From the NCBI GenBank assembly GCA_963575745.1, contig CAUYUJ010016141.1, positions 31,947 to 95,946 on the forward strand: a stretch of DNA of 64,000 nt, given 5' to 3'. Below, in pieces: positions 20,403 through 30,803 of the stretch. The translations under genes and the position numbers were made by a program. The notes beneath the pieces are model-generated. The model was not told the DNA's origin. It saw only the letters and a list, made by a program, of their open reading frames with translations, and searched no databases. Position 1 is the first letter of the stretch, and each line of letters starts with the position of its first letter. This stretch comes from Prorocentrum cordatum (lineage: Eukaryota; Sar; Dinophyceae; Prorocentrales; Prorocentraceae).

Positions 20403-21159
20403 GCGCCGCGGCTCGGCGGCCCTCCCCGCTGGGATGGGGGGATGGGAGGGGAGAGCAGCTGTTCGCGTCTGTCAATGCGTTCCCTGGCCCCCCTTCTCGT
20501 CCACGCACATGCCGGGTGGACCATGATGCGCTAGCAACCCTCGTTCTGGCCTCGTTTTGTGGCGCGCATCTGGGGGAGGGAGGATGCGGAGGACACCGGG
20601 GGAACGGGCGGACCGTGGAGGAGGGGAGTGTCTTGTCATGAAAGCGGGCGACGATGAAAAGGCGGACCGAGCAGTTGTGAAGCCTCCTGGTCTGCCCATA
20701 TGACCACCAGAAGATGCAACATTTTTTTGCGTCGGCGGCTGTGCAGGGCAACTGCGCTGGCGGAAGGCTACCTGAACGGGGGTACCGTCGTAGCGAAGTG
20801 TGCCACCAGGGAGGAAAGAGGGGAACAGACAAACATAACAAAGCGTCTCTGAAGATCAACGAGCCGTTTTGTTTTGCAGGGTTTGGGACCATGCTTTGCG
20901 TAGCACTTTCGGCGGATGCAGCGTCGTCTTAGTGCGGGATGATTTTGGTGTAAGAGGCGTGTCTTTCTTTCTATCATGTGTGCTTTATTTCAAGCGCGCG
21001 TCGTGTAGGTGTACAGCAATGCCCGGACGGGCGGTCCCTGCTCAAGAAGTACGTAATCCGGGGCCCGATGAAGCCCAGGAGGCATCCACGATCCTGCGGT
21101 ACACCTGCACGTCTTGTTTCTGCTCCCGCGCGTGCCTGCTGGCAGTCTTTTCAACACCA
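20403..21159. other. Intronic or unannotated; no clear gene
   Basis: A fragment around 21013-21090 (QQCPDGRSLLKKYVIRGP) looks protein-like and follows GTGTAG, but I cannot place it in a family or connect it by splicing. The rest shows no repeat or domain. Confidence 0.3.
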
Positions 21160-21355
21160 GGGGAACAAGCAATGACATAAACATAACAGCCTGGAGGTCC
21201 GCGCGGATTTCTCGGATCGGCGCTGGAGCCCGTTTCATGGCGCGCGGAGCGCGCCAGGGGCGGCGCGGGAGGCGCCGCCAGGGGGCCCCAGCGCCGATCC
21301 GAGGAATCTGTGCGGACCTCCCAGTTTCTATGTTTATGTCATTGCTTGATCCCCT
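21160..21355. mobile_element. GTCCGCGCGGA-type TIR element, copy 3 (best ends)
   Basis: 196 bp with the longest TIR of the family. GGGGAACAAGCAATGACATA at the left is the reverse complement of TATGTCATTGCTTGATCCCC at the right (one mismatch), followed inwards by GGAGGTCCGCGCGGATTTCT and GATCGGCGCTGG. The centre contains GGCGGCGC / GCGCCGCC hairpins. The right end is followed by TCAG, a possible 3' splice site. Confidence 0.8.
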
Positions 21356-21539
21356 CAGCACGGCACGTGCCCGCTGGAAAGACGAGCGCCGCATGGGCCG
21401 GCACCTCGGCGGGATGCCCGCTTCGAGAACGAAGTGTTTTTCGCATCTTTTCGGCGAGTTATCCTATGGCCTCTGGCCCATCCCGCCACTGCGCCTGGGT
21501 TTTGGGTATGAAGCGTATCGGATGTTCGTTTGGGATCTC

Positions 21540-22100
21540 GTGGGAGGCCTCTCGGGGACCCCTGGGAGGCAGTTTGGAGGCCCCATTGGGGGCTGTTTCG
21601 GTGACTTTTCTGGGGCCTCTTTTTGGCTTCTTTTGGGGGCTTCTTGAGGCCTCTTGGGGGCTTCTTGGGGGCCTCTGAGGGCTTCATGGGCGCTTCTTTG
21701 GGCCTCCTGGGCCTCTTTGTTCTCTGTTGGTCTCCTTCTGGGGGCCGTCTTGGGGCCCTCTTGGGCTGTCTTGGGGCGCTCTTAGGCCGTCTTGAGGCCA
21801 AAGTGGAGGCCTCTTGAGCAGTTTTTCGGTGCTCTGGGGGGCCTCTTGGGCTGTCTTGGAGCGTCGGGAAGCCGAAGTGGCAAGAACGTCAAAGTCTTTT
21901 CAAAATGAAAGGAGCAATCACGGATTTTTGCCTCTTAGGGCCCTTTTCGGAAGCCGCTTGAGGCTTCTTGGGCCGTTGTAAGGCCCTCTTGGGCGTCTTG
22001 GGCAGATCCTCGGGCGTCTCGGGGCCTTCTTGGACCGTCGCGGAGGCCGCTTCGGGCCCTCTCAGACCGTCTTGGGGCCCTCTCGGGCCCGAGAACGTCA
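21540..22100 (-). repeat. AAGAGGCCC-type array (minus orientation)
   Basis: Degenerate TTGGGGGCCTCTTGG-type units; read on the minus strand they match the GCCCAAGAGGCCC arrays at 23.9-25.9 and 32.6-33.5 kb. Long frames on both strands are shadows. Confidence 0.8.
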
Positions 22101-22384
22101 TTCGGGGGTGGACAGACCTCCTACCCTGACACGTCGATTAGTGAATTGTCCGTTTTCAGTTCTCGAGAGGGCGCCGCGGCCGTCATTTTCCAGGCTTGCG
22201 CCCGCCAGGTTTGGGCCCGAGGTCGTTTTCACTAAACCACGTTTGACTAAAGGGAGGTCTGTCCATCCCCGAGTCATGCGGGAACACTTCCCGGAGCCCA
22301 GAGCGCACGCGGGAAGCCCGGGGAGGTTTGGCAACTTCGGCTCCAGGCCCCGTACGGACTTCCCAGGACTGGGGACCGAGGCTT

Positions 22385-22690
22385 CAGGAACCGTTCTCCA
22401 TCCTCGTAACAGTGGCAAACTGCGAAATCGAATGTGCGCAGCGCTAGGGAGAGAACCCACTTTGAACCGAATCGCCCTCCATCCTTGCATGTGTTGCAAA
22501 CTGGACCAAGAAACACTACACGAGGTAGCAAAGCGAGGACTCATTTTGACAAGGAACCCCTCTCCATTCGTAAAGCTGCGGCAAGGCTTTAGCACGACTG
22601 TGCGCGGCGCTAACGCGAACCCCCACTGTGACACACCAGTCCGCCCTCCAGCCTTGTATGTATCGGAGATTGCAATTTCCAGGATCTTAC
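22385..22690 (-). repeat. ~90-bp GTGGCTCTCGCC repeat family, inverted copy
   Basis: About three units containing AATGTGCGCAGCGCTAGGGA, the reverse complement of the CTCGCCTTGGCGCCGCGCAC core in the array at 52010-52560. Units are separated by CCGTTCTCCATCC-type spacers. Confidence 0.65.
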
Positions 22691-22759
22691 ATGGCCACGA
22701 AGTCCCTGACGAGACGCATGGACCGCCTTTCCAACACGCTTGGTGGCACGATGGGGAGG

Positions 22760-23700
22760 AGCTATACATGCAAACATACATACATGCACACATACATGCA
22801 TACATACATACATGCAGACACACATACACACATACGTACATGCATGCATGCATACCTACCTACCTACATGCATACAAACATACACATATATACATGCATA
22901 TATACACGTACATGCATACATACATGCACACAAACTCACATACATACATACATGCGCTCATACATACATACGTGCATACATACATACATACACGCATTCA
23001 TGCATGCATCCATACGTATACACTGGCATACATACATACTTACACATACATACGTACACACATACATAATTTCAGACACACACACGTACATGCATGCACA
23101 CGTATAAATACACATGCATATGCATACACAGCCACACATACACATTCACACAAACGCACATATACACATACACACCGACATGCATGCATACACACCTACG
23201 TGCATACCTGCATGCCAACATACATACATACATACATACACTCATACATTCGCATACGTACATACGTACATACATGCATACATGCATATACACGTACATG
23301 CATACACACATCCATAACCCATCCACACACATGCACACATACATACATCCACCCGTCCGTGCATACATACATACATACATACATACATACATACATACAT
23401 ACATGCGCACGTACGTACGCACGTACCGACATGCCTACGTACATGCACACATTCAGTCATACACGCATACGTACATACAGCCAACCACACATACATACAC
23501 ACATACATACGTACACACATACGTACACACACGTACTTACACACATGCATGCACACATACACACACACACGCACATACATACATACATTCCTGCATACAT
23601 ACGGGCAGATACAGACCGACAGGGATACATACAGACAAACATACAGACATGCATGCATACAAGGCTACACATATATATATATATATATATATGTTTATAT
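22760..23700. repeat. CATA/TACA tetranucleotide array
   Basis: About 940 bp of ACAT-phase repeats with interspersed CACA, CGTA and GCAT variants, ending in an AT run at 23671-23695. The large His/Thr/Tyr/Ile- or Cys/Val/Met-rich frames here are shadows. Confidence 0.95.
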
Positions 23701-23859
23701 GTTTATATATGTTATGTCGGAGTAGGCTGGGGGGTGGGGCCCGGCCGGTGCCGCCATCCCCCATGGGCGCCCCCCGGGACCTTTGGGCGGTCACAGATCC
23801 CCCCGGACTGCCCCGGGCCGCTTCCAAATTGCTCGCGACAGGCCACGCGGGCCGTACTG

Positions 23860-25590
23860 ATGGTCAAGAAAGCCTCAAGAGGCCCCGAAGACGCCCAAGA
23901 GCGCCCCAAGAGGGCCCGAGATGGCTTGAAGAAGGCCGACGAGGGCCCCAAAAAGGGCCTTCAAGAGGCACAAATCTGCCCATTCCCTTTGTAAAACGTA
24001 CGTTTTCAGCATTCTCGCTTGCTTCGTCTTCACAGTGCCCCAGACGCCCCCGACGAGCCCCAAGACAGCCCAACAGAGACCCAAGAGGGCCCAAGACGGC
24101 CCAAAAAGATCGTCCTGTGGAGCTCACGGAACCCCACGAGACGGCCCAAGAAGTCCCAAAGCCGGCCCAGGAGGCCCCCAAGACGGCCTCAGGGAGGCCC
24201 AAGAGGGCCTCGTTCGAAATCATGTTCCCGGAAGCCTCTCCGGGAACACGATTTCCGGTTTCCCAGGACACCCAAGAGGCCCACAAGACAGCCTCAGCGA
24301 AGCCCAAGAGGGCCCGAGATGGCTTGAAGATGGCCGAAGAGGGCCCCAAGAGGGCCTTCAAGAGGCAAAAATCAGCCCGTTCCCATAGTAAAACGTAACT
24401 TTTCAGCATACTCCCTTGCTTCGTCTTCGCAGTGCCCCAGACGCCCCCGAGGAGCCCCAAGACAGCCCAAGAGAGACCCAAGAGGGCCCAAGACGGCCCA
24501 AAAGGGTCGTCCTGTGGGGCTCACGGAGCCCTCCAAGGCAGCCCAAGAGGCCCCGAAGCCGGCCCAGGAGGCCCCCAAGACGGCCTCAGGGAGGCCCAAG
24601 AGGGCCTCGTTCGAAATCATGTCCCCGGAAGCTTCTCCGGGAACATGATTTCCCAGGACACCCAAGAGGCCCACAAGACAGCCTCAGCGAGGCCCCACAG
24701 GGCCCGAGATAGCTTGAAGATGGCCGAAGAGGGCCCCAAGAGGGCCTTCAAGAGGCAAAAACCAGCTCGTTCCCGTAGTAAAACATAATATTTCAGCATA
24801 CTCCCTTGCTTCGTCTTCGCAGTGCCCCAGACGCCCCCGAGGAGCCCCAAGACAGCCCAAGAGAAGCCCAAGAGGGCCCAAGAGGGCCCCAAAGGGTCAT
24901 CCTGTGGTGCTCACGGAACCCCCCAAGACGGCCCAAGAGGCCCCGAAGCCGGCCCAGGAGGCCCCCGAGACGGCCTCAGGGAGGCCCAAGAGGGCCTCGT
25001 TCGAAATCATGTTCCCGGAAGCCTCTCCGGGAACACGATTTCCGGGTTCCCAGGACGCCCAAGAGGCCCACAAGACAGCCTCGGCGAAGCCCAAGAGGGC
25101 CCGAGATGGCTTGAAGATGGCCAAAGAGGGCCCCAAAAGGGCCTTCAAGAGGCAAAAACCAGCCCGTTCTCATAGTATAACGTAACTTTTCAGCATACTC
25201 CCTTGCTTCGTCTTCGCAGTGCCCCAGACGCCCCCGAGGAGCCCCAAGACAGCCCAAGAGAGACCCAAGAGGGCCCAAGACGGCCCAAAAGGGTCGTCCT
25301 GTGGGGCTCACGGACCCCCCCAAGACGGCCCAAGAGGCCCCAAAGCTGGCCCAGGAGGCCCCCAAGACGGCCTCCAGGAGGCCCAAGAGGGCCTCGTTCG
25401 AAATCATGCTCTCGGAACAGGGAAGCCTCTCTGGGAACATGATTTTCTGGTTCCCAGGACGCCCAAAGACAGCCTCCAGAGGTCCAGACACGCCGAAGAT
25501 GGCCTCAGGTTGGCCGACGACGCCGCCAAAACGCCCCAAGAGCGCCTCCAGAGGCCCCTCGAAAGGGCCCCAGAAGCAGAAAATCATTAA
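23860..25590 (+). repeat. ~395-bp tandem array (AAGAGGCCC type)
   Basis: Four long units. The marker CTTGCTTCGTCTTC(A/G)CAGTGCC recurs near 24013, 24410, 24800 and 25200, a period of about 395 bp. Each unit is built of GCCCAAGAGGGCC subrepeats and holds one copy of the GGAAATCATG hairpin. AGTGCCCCAGACGCCCCCGA follows the marker in every unit. The 3' part (25590-26160) decays into loosely similar sequence. Confidence 0.9.
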
Positions 25591-26284
25591 TATTCCAATG
25601 GTTTTTGAAGCATTCTTGCGCTCTCCGATGTTCCGCCTCCCCACGGTCCCGGACCGCGTCAGAGGCCCTTCAGATCGCTCCAAGACGGCCGAAGAGGCTC
25701 CCCAGAAAGCCCAGAGACGGCCCAGGAAGCTCCCCAGATAAGTCAAGAGGGCCTCGAGAGCGCCCCAAGAGAGCCCCAAAAGCGATCCAAGAGGGCCCGA
25801 AGAGCGCGACATTTCAAGGTCTCCGGCCTGAGAGGCTCCTAGGACGCCCCCGGAGGCCATCAAGAGGCTCCCAAGAAGCCCCGTGAGGCTCCAAGAGGCC
25901 CCCCAGAAGCTCCAAGAGGCCCCCAAGGGGCCCCCAGGGAAGCCCCCTGCGGGCCCCCAAGACACTTCGGTAAATCGTATTTCCCATATAGATTTCCGGG
26001 AAAATGATTCCTTGGGCTTCCGCCCACCGCCCCAACCATGTTTCCAATAGGCTTGCCGACAAGGCCAAAAGGCGCCCCTCGGTAAGCCCCCAGAGGCCCC
26101 CCTCTTAGAGAGCCGAACAAATCATGCTCCCAGAGAGCTTCCGGGGAACATGATTCTCTATCTCGGAGTAGGCTTGGGGGGGGGTAGGGGGTTTAGTTGG
26201 TGTGATTAGGTTTCTGCGTTCGGGCTTCGTTTTCTCCTTCTCTTTCTCTTTTCTCTTCCGCTGTCTCTCTCTCTCTCTCTTACA

Positions 26285-26510
26285 CATTGGTTCCTTTTGT
26301 GGCGGATTCCAATGGATTCTTTTTGCGGCGGATTACAAATTGATTCCCTTTGTGGCGGATTACAATTTGATTCCTTTGTGGCGGATTACACATTTGATTC
26401 CTTTTGTAGCGGATTTCAAATGGATTCCCTTTGTGGCGGAATACACATTGATTCCTTTTGTGGCAAGCCCACTTGGTAGTGACCCAGGGCCCAAAAGAAA
26501 AAACACAAAA
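26285..26510 (+). repeat. ~28-bp ATTCCTTTTGTGGCGGATTA repeat, left copy
   Basis: About six units of GATTCCTTTTGTGGCGGATT with a variable ACA-rich tail, ending in a unique block GGTAGTGACCCAGGGCCC. An inverted copy of both the repeat and the end block lies at 28478-28640. Confidence 0.85.
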
Positions 26511-26800
26511 AATTACCCTGTGACGTACCCGACCCATTTGTATCAATGGAAGCGAGGGCTTGGCCGAAACTTGCATGGACAATCTACCTGAAGTGTAAGC
26601 TACTTGGGACACGCGCCTATGGCATGATGCGCAGGGGAACCATACAAGAACGAGGGGCGACAGCTACAGGCTCGAAGAGGACATGGGGAGTCGGGAACGC
26701 AGAGCAGGAGTAAAACGTGCGGGAAGCCGAACCATCAGCACGGCAGCAGCAGAGGGAAGGGGACTGCAGGAGGAGAACAAGGACGAGCGCGGCGTCTAGT
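26511..26800. other. Spacer, no gene recognised
   Basis: Unique sequence between the left tandem block and the ~100-bp satellite. No domain is visible. Confidence 0.35.
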
Positions 26801-27985
26801 TTGAGTCTGCGGTGGGTACCCACTGTGCTGTGCCCCTCAGCAGCCCTCGAACGCGGCGACAGTTTCAAAGATCGCAGCGCCCCAGGGATGGCGAGGTTTA
26901 ATTTGAGTCTGCGGTGGGTACCCACTGTGCTGTGCCCCCCAGCAGCCCTCGAAAGTGGCGACAGTTTCACAAATCGCAGCCCCCCAGGGATGGCGAGGTC
27001 TAATTTGAGTCTGCGGTGGGTCCCCACTGTGCTGGGCCCCTCAGCAGCCCTCGAAAGTGGCGACGGTTTCACAGATCGCAGCCCCCCAGGGATGGCGAGG
27101 TCTAATCTGAGTCACCGTGAGACGTCACTCCGCTGCCCCCCCAGCAGCCTTCGAACGTGGCGGCAGTTTCACAGATCGCAGCCCCCCAGGGATGGCGAGG
27201 TCTAATCTGAGTCCCCGTAAGACGTCACTGTGCTGGGCCCCCCAGCAGCCCTCGAAAGTGGCGACAGTTTCACATATCGCAGCTCCCTAGGGATGGCGAG
27301 GTGTAATCAGAGTCCCCGTAAGACGTCACTGTGCTGGGCCCCCCAGCAGCCCTCGAAAGTGGCGACAGTTTCACAGGTCGCAGCCCCCCAGGGATGGCGA
27401 TGTCTAATCTGAGTCACCGTGAGACGTCACTCCGCTGCCCCCCCAGCAGCCATCGAAAGTGGCGACAGTTTCACAGATCGCAGCCCCCCAGGGATGGCGA
27501 GGTCTAATCTGGGTCCCCGTAAGACGTCACTGTGCTGGGCCCCCCAGCAGCCCTCGAAAGTGGCGACAGTTTCACAGATCGCAGCCCCCCCAGGGATGGC
27601 GAGGTCTAATCTGAGTCACCGTGAGACGTCACTCCGCTGCCCCCCCAGCAGCCATCGAACGTGGCGACAATTTCACAGATCGCAGCCCCCCAGGGATGGC
27701 GAGGTCTACTCAGAGTCCCCGTGAGACGTCACTGTGCTGGACCCCCCAGCAACCCTCGAAAGTGGCGACAGTTTCACAGATCGCAGCCCCCCAGGGATGG
27801 CGAGGTCCAATCTGAGTCACCGTAAGACGTCGCTCCGCTGGGCCCCCCAGCAGACCTCGAACGTGGCGGCAGTTCACAAATCGCATCCCCCCCAGCGATG
27901 GCGAGGTCTAATCTGAGTTCCCGTAAGACGTCCCTCCGCTGAACCCCCCAGCAGCCCTCGAGCGTGGCGACAGTTTCGCAGATCG
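26800..27985 (+). repeat. ~100-bp GTGGCGACAGTTTCACAGAT satellite
   Basis: About eleven to twelve units. Core CCTCGAAAGTGGCGACAGTT then TCACAGATCGCAGCCCCC then AGGGATGGCGAGGTCTAAT. Later units carry a GACGTCAC palindrome. Fragments of the same core occur at 52015-52045 and 53286-53312. Long frames are shadows. Confidence 0.9.
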
Positions 27986-28104
27986 CAGCCCCCCGCAGGC
28001 AAGACAGGAAGAGGCAGGGAGGGAGGAAAGAGGAGGAGGAGGAGGGAAGACGCGACCGCAGTGCTCTATTCAAAACGAGTACCCAGCCAAGGAGGGTTTG
28101 GAAA

Positions 28105-28470
28105 CATGTGAAATCATTGAATGTGTTGGAAATTCTACGACCCCCAATCACTTTCAATGATCTGAGCGTACAACATATAAGAACACAGCATTTTCCATGT
28201 CCTGGAAACCCAAACCATATAAAGCCACAGCATTGTCCACCTCTGTTGAGCCCAAACCATATGAACACACAGCATTCTCATACATCAGATCTCCAAAAAG
28301 GATGCGTTTTTGTATGGTTTGGGCACCCAGGAGGTGGAACATGTTGTGTTTTCGTATGGTTTGGGCTTCCAGGAGGTTGAAAATGCAGTCCTTTTCCATT
28401 TTTAACGTTCAGATCATTGAGAATGATTGAGAGTCGTATAATTCCACAACTTTCAATGATTTCAAGGTTT
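28105..28470. mobile_element. ~365-bp foldback element (MITE-like)
   Basis: One imperfect hairpin with arms of about 180 bp, centred near 28287. TGAAATCATTGAATGTGTTG and TTTCAATGATCTGAGCGT at the left match the complement of AACGTTCAGATCATTGAGAA and TTTCAATGATTTCAAGG at the right. Inside, CTGGAAACCCAAACCAT and GAGCCCAAACCATATGAA pair with ATGGTTTGGGCTTCCAG and TATGGTTTGGGCACC. No ORF. It lies inside the larger inverted block 26285-28640. Confidence 0.85.
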
Positions 28471-28477
28471 TTTTTTA

Positions 28478-28640
28478 CTTCTGGGTCCTGGGTCACTACC
28501 AGCTGGGCCTCCCACCAAAGGAATATATGTGTAATTCGTTACACAAGGAATCCTATTGTAATCCTCTCCAGAAGGAAGTCGCATTGTAATCCGCAACAGA
28601 AGGAAATCATTTGAAACTTTGCCACAAACGGAATCCATCG
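28478..28640 (-). repeat. ~28-bp repeat, right inverted copy
   Basis: The reverse complement reads GGTAGTGACCCAGGACCC preceded by units of GATTCC-TT-TG-GGCGGATTACA, matching 26285-26510. The pair defines a 2.35-kb block with inverted ends. Confidence 0.8.
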
Positions 28641-28662
28641 ATAAGGGACACACGGCCTCTGC

Positions 28663-29484
28663 ATGATCCCGCTTCGCGTCCAGTTCCGCGAGGGATGGTT
28701 GATGTTTGCTGAATACTACGGAGGCTTGATCCGCGAAGAAGCTAAGCATATGTGCCAGGCTGTGAGCTGTGGCCAGCTACCGCGCAGCGAGGTGCCGCAT
28801 CTGTGGAAGCTTGCCGGGGAGTATCAGGAGGCCGCTAAACTACTTTTGGACCTGCCAGAGAACCATTGGCTCCATAACTATTATTCGAACAGGCTGGACC
28901 CACTAATGAGCATATTTGCAGCGTTGTTGAGTTTTTGTGAAAACGATTGCACAATCCTGACAGAGAATTTTCTGCTGGAGAAATGCTCGTCAGCCTTGTT
29001 GATGTACACGTACGATGAATGCGTGTTTAGTTGCAGCACAGGTGAAGAGAAACAGCAGATTGAGTTGCACTTACAAGAACTTTCCGAAGAGACGGATCTT
29101 CCAATCAGAATTCATCCGTGGGCTGAAGACACCATGCGGTCGGTTACGGTTGATCTTTTCGAGAGGGGATTGGCGGTGGAAGTGGATCGGCCGTTGAATC
29201 GTCTTCCAGGGAATGCCAAGTGCATGTTGACTTGCGTGCGATACTTAGATGGCGACCAGCAGACATGGGGCATTTACAATGTGGATGACGGCCCGTGCTG
29301 CGCGAATGACCTCAACGTGGACAGCCTCGATGGTTCGCAGCGGACGGTCGATGGCTTGATTATCGCGAGCGCACCCATGCCCGCCGAGTGTGAGGAGACA
29401 GTCGGGAAGAAGTATATTTATTTCACCAGAAGTTCGGCGAGTGCGCTCACTTCTTCGCTGCGTTTATACGTAACGAGTCAATGA
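28663..29484 (+). CDS. Intact 273-codon ORF, unknown function
   Basis: The longest frame in the window with balanced amino-acid composition and no repeats. It begins MIPLRVQFREGWLMFAEYYG. Features: a helical N-terminal half with Leu-rich stretches (EAAKLLLDLPENHW; PLMSIFAALLSF), four to five scattered Cys, a middle acidic segment (EEKQQIELHLQELSEET) and a C-terminal half with strand-like alternation (MLTCVRYLDGDQQTWGIYNV). No signal peptide or membrane segment is convincing. I do not recognise a family. It lies just 3' of the 26.3-28.6 kb block and 5' of the decayed transposase, so it may be a captured or accessory ORF of that element, or an independent exon. ATG at 28663 is the first in frame. 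Confidence 0.5.
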   Translation: MIPLRVQFREGWLMFAEYYGGLIREEAKHMCQAVSCGQLPRSEVPHLWKLAGEYQEAAKLLLDLPENHWLHNYYSNRLDPLMSIFAALLSFCENDCTILTENFLLEKCSSALLMYTYDECVFSCSTGEEKQQIELHLQELSEETDLPIRIHPWAEDTMRSVTVDLFERGLAVEVDRPLNRLPGNAKCMLTCVRYLDGDQQTWGIYNVDDGPCCANDLNVDSLDGSQRTVDGLIIASAPMPAECEETVGKKYIYFTRSSASALTSSLRLYVTSQ

Positions 29485-29550
29485 CCGAACTATGCGACGA
29501 TCTCTGGGGAAAGGTTTTCGGGGGGTGGCGAGCGCGGTTTCGTTGACTCG

Positions 29551-29588
29551 TGCTGTCGCATTTGGGTTGCAAATCCAAATGCGACGGC
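29551..29588. other. Hairpin between the 28.7-kb ORF and the transposase
   Basis: GTCGCATTTGG, a nine-base loop, then CCAAATGCGAC, extended by TGC/GCA at the base. No T-run follows, so it does not look like a terminator. Role unknown. Confidence 0.6.
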
Positions 29589-29744
29589 AATTCTTCGGCG
29601 AAGCCGCGCGCGTCGCCCCCCGCAGGTGTTTCAGACTACCACTGCTACATTCTGGGCCCGGATTCGGAATGCGGTTTGGGTCGGCGTTTTTGAGCTCAGA
29701 CCAAAAAGCTGGGCTGATTCTGCAAGCGGCACGCGCGATCCAGT

Positions 29745-30803
29745 GTGCTTCCTGCAAGGCGGCGCCCCATCCACAAGGGCGTGTGCGATGCCATCGTGCG
29801 CGGCAGGAGGTCCGCGCGCTCGCGCGTGGGTGGGTGCGACGCCCTGGGGAACCTTGGTCGTCATTCCCGAACCACCCGCGATATGAGGCAGCTTGGCATG
29901 GAGATGGGGATGGAGCTTGCGAATGCGTCGGGGAATTCCAGCAACTGCAGGCGAACGAATTCCACAAGCCGTTCTACGAACGTATGCGTGCCTTTGTCGT
30001 TCAACGATCTTGGTTTCCCTGTGGCCGCGCCAGGCGAATGGCCATGTTGGATTCTTGCAGATGGGTACAAAATGCCAGCCCCGTTTGGGATGGGAGTGAG
30101 CCGAGCGACATCCGAGACCGTGCTGGCAGGCGGCAAATTCCTCGTTGACGACGGCGCAGGCCATGCTTATGCGTTGTTAGTTGGCACCTACAGCATCGTC
30201 AGCTTTCAGGGCGGCCAGGCTAACCTCATCACATCGGATGAATTAGCAGAGATGTGCAGCAATGCTGGCATGGGTTCCTGCTGCGTTGCCGCTGTCAACG
30301 ACGCGATCCGCGCCGACGAGGAGGGCCCCATCGGTGATTCACTATGCGGCGGTCGGACAGGCTTTCCACCAGGAATCATGCGGAAGCTGAAAGCCGAGGT
30401 GCGGAGCACGGATATGGACCAGTGCAGGGATGCAGAGAACCCGTGGCGATGCCCCATCTGCCCGGATCGGCATTTTCGGTGTTTAGCTCGCTTGGAGGAC
30501 CGCAGAAAAGACCACTTGAAAGACGCAGTGCTCGGCCGAGAAACATCTGGGCGCCAGGCCAATGTCATCGAGCATTTAGCTAAGATGGACCGAATCAAAG
30601 GCAATGTGTCTGCCTTGACGATGGCGAAGGAGGATTGCAGTGACCGATACCTGCAGCGGAGTGCTAAGATTTTGCGGGATTCCATTGGCGTGCATAAATG
30701 CATAATACCAGCGATTTTCGTGATCACGTATTGTTCGACGCCCTCCAGCCCCGCTTCATTGTTGAAGAGGAGGCCGTCCGGGTTACCCGCAACTATTACG
30801 TAG
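29745..30803 (+). pseudogene. N-terminal part of a DDE-type transposase with degenerate C2H2 finger
   Basis: 352-codon frame. The protein-like part starts near MRQLGMEMGMELAN. It has a compact segment (ADGYKMPAPFGMGVSRA; HAYALLVGTYSIVSFQGG) and at 30450-30515 a zinc-finger-like CPICPDRHFRCLARLEDRRK with a following DH, in which the first expected His is Arg. Then comes YLQRSAKILRDSIG, which fits the helical region before the DDE core in dinoflagellate transposase-like proteins as I know them. Between about 30698 and 30803 the coding frame moves to frame 2. Confidence 0.5.

Noticed and set aside
22760-23700. ORFs of several hundred codons rich in His/Thr/Tyr/Ile or Cys/Val/Met
   Set aside because: They follow the CATA tetranucleotide repeat on both strands and in several frames at once; no non-repeat coding signal.
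24797-25200. CTTCGCAG|TGCC marker in each 395-bp unit as a repeated 3' splice site
   Set aside because: It is part of the repeat consensus, and no protein-like exon follows.
23860-25590. Array of regularly spaced repeats as a CRISPR array
   Set aside because: Units are ~395 bp with internal subrepeats and no unique spacers; eukaryotic context.
29551-29588. Rho-independent terminator
   Set aside because: No T-run follows, and the context is a eukaryotic nuclear genome.
29492-30148. 218-codon plus-strand ORF overlapping the transposase N-terminus
   Set aside because: Arg/Ala-rich composition and overlap with the better frame at 29745-30803; taken as a shadow.
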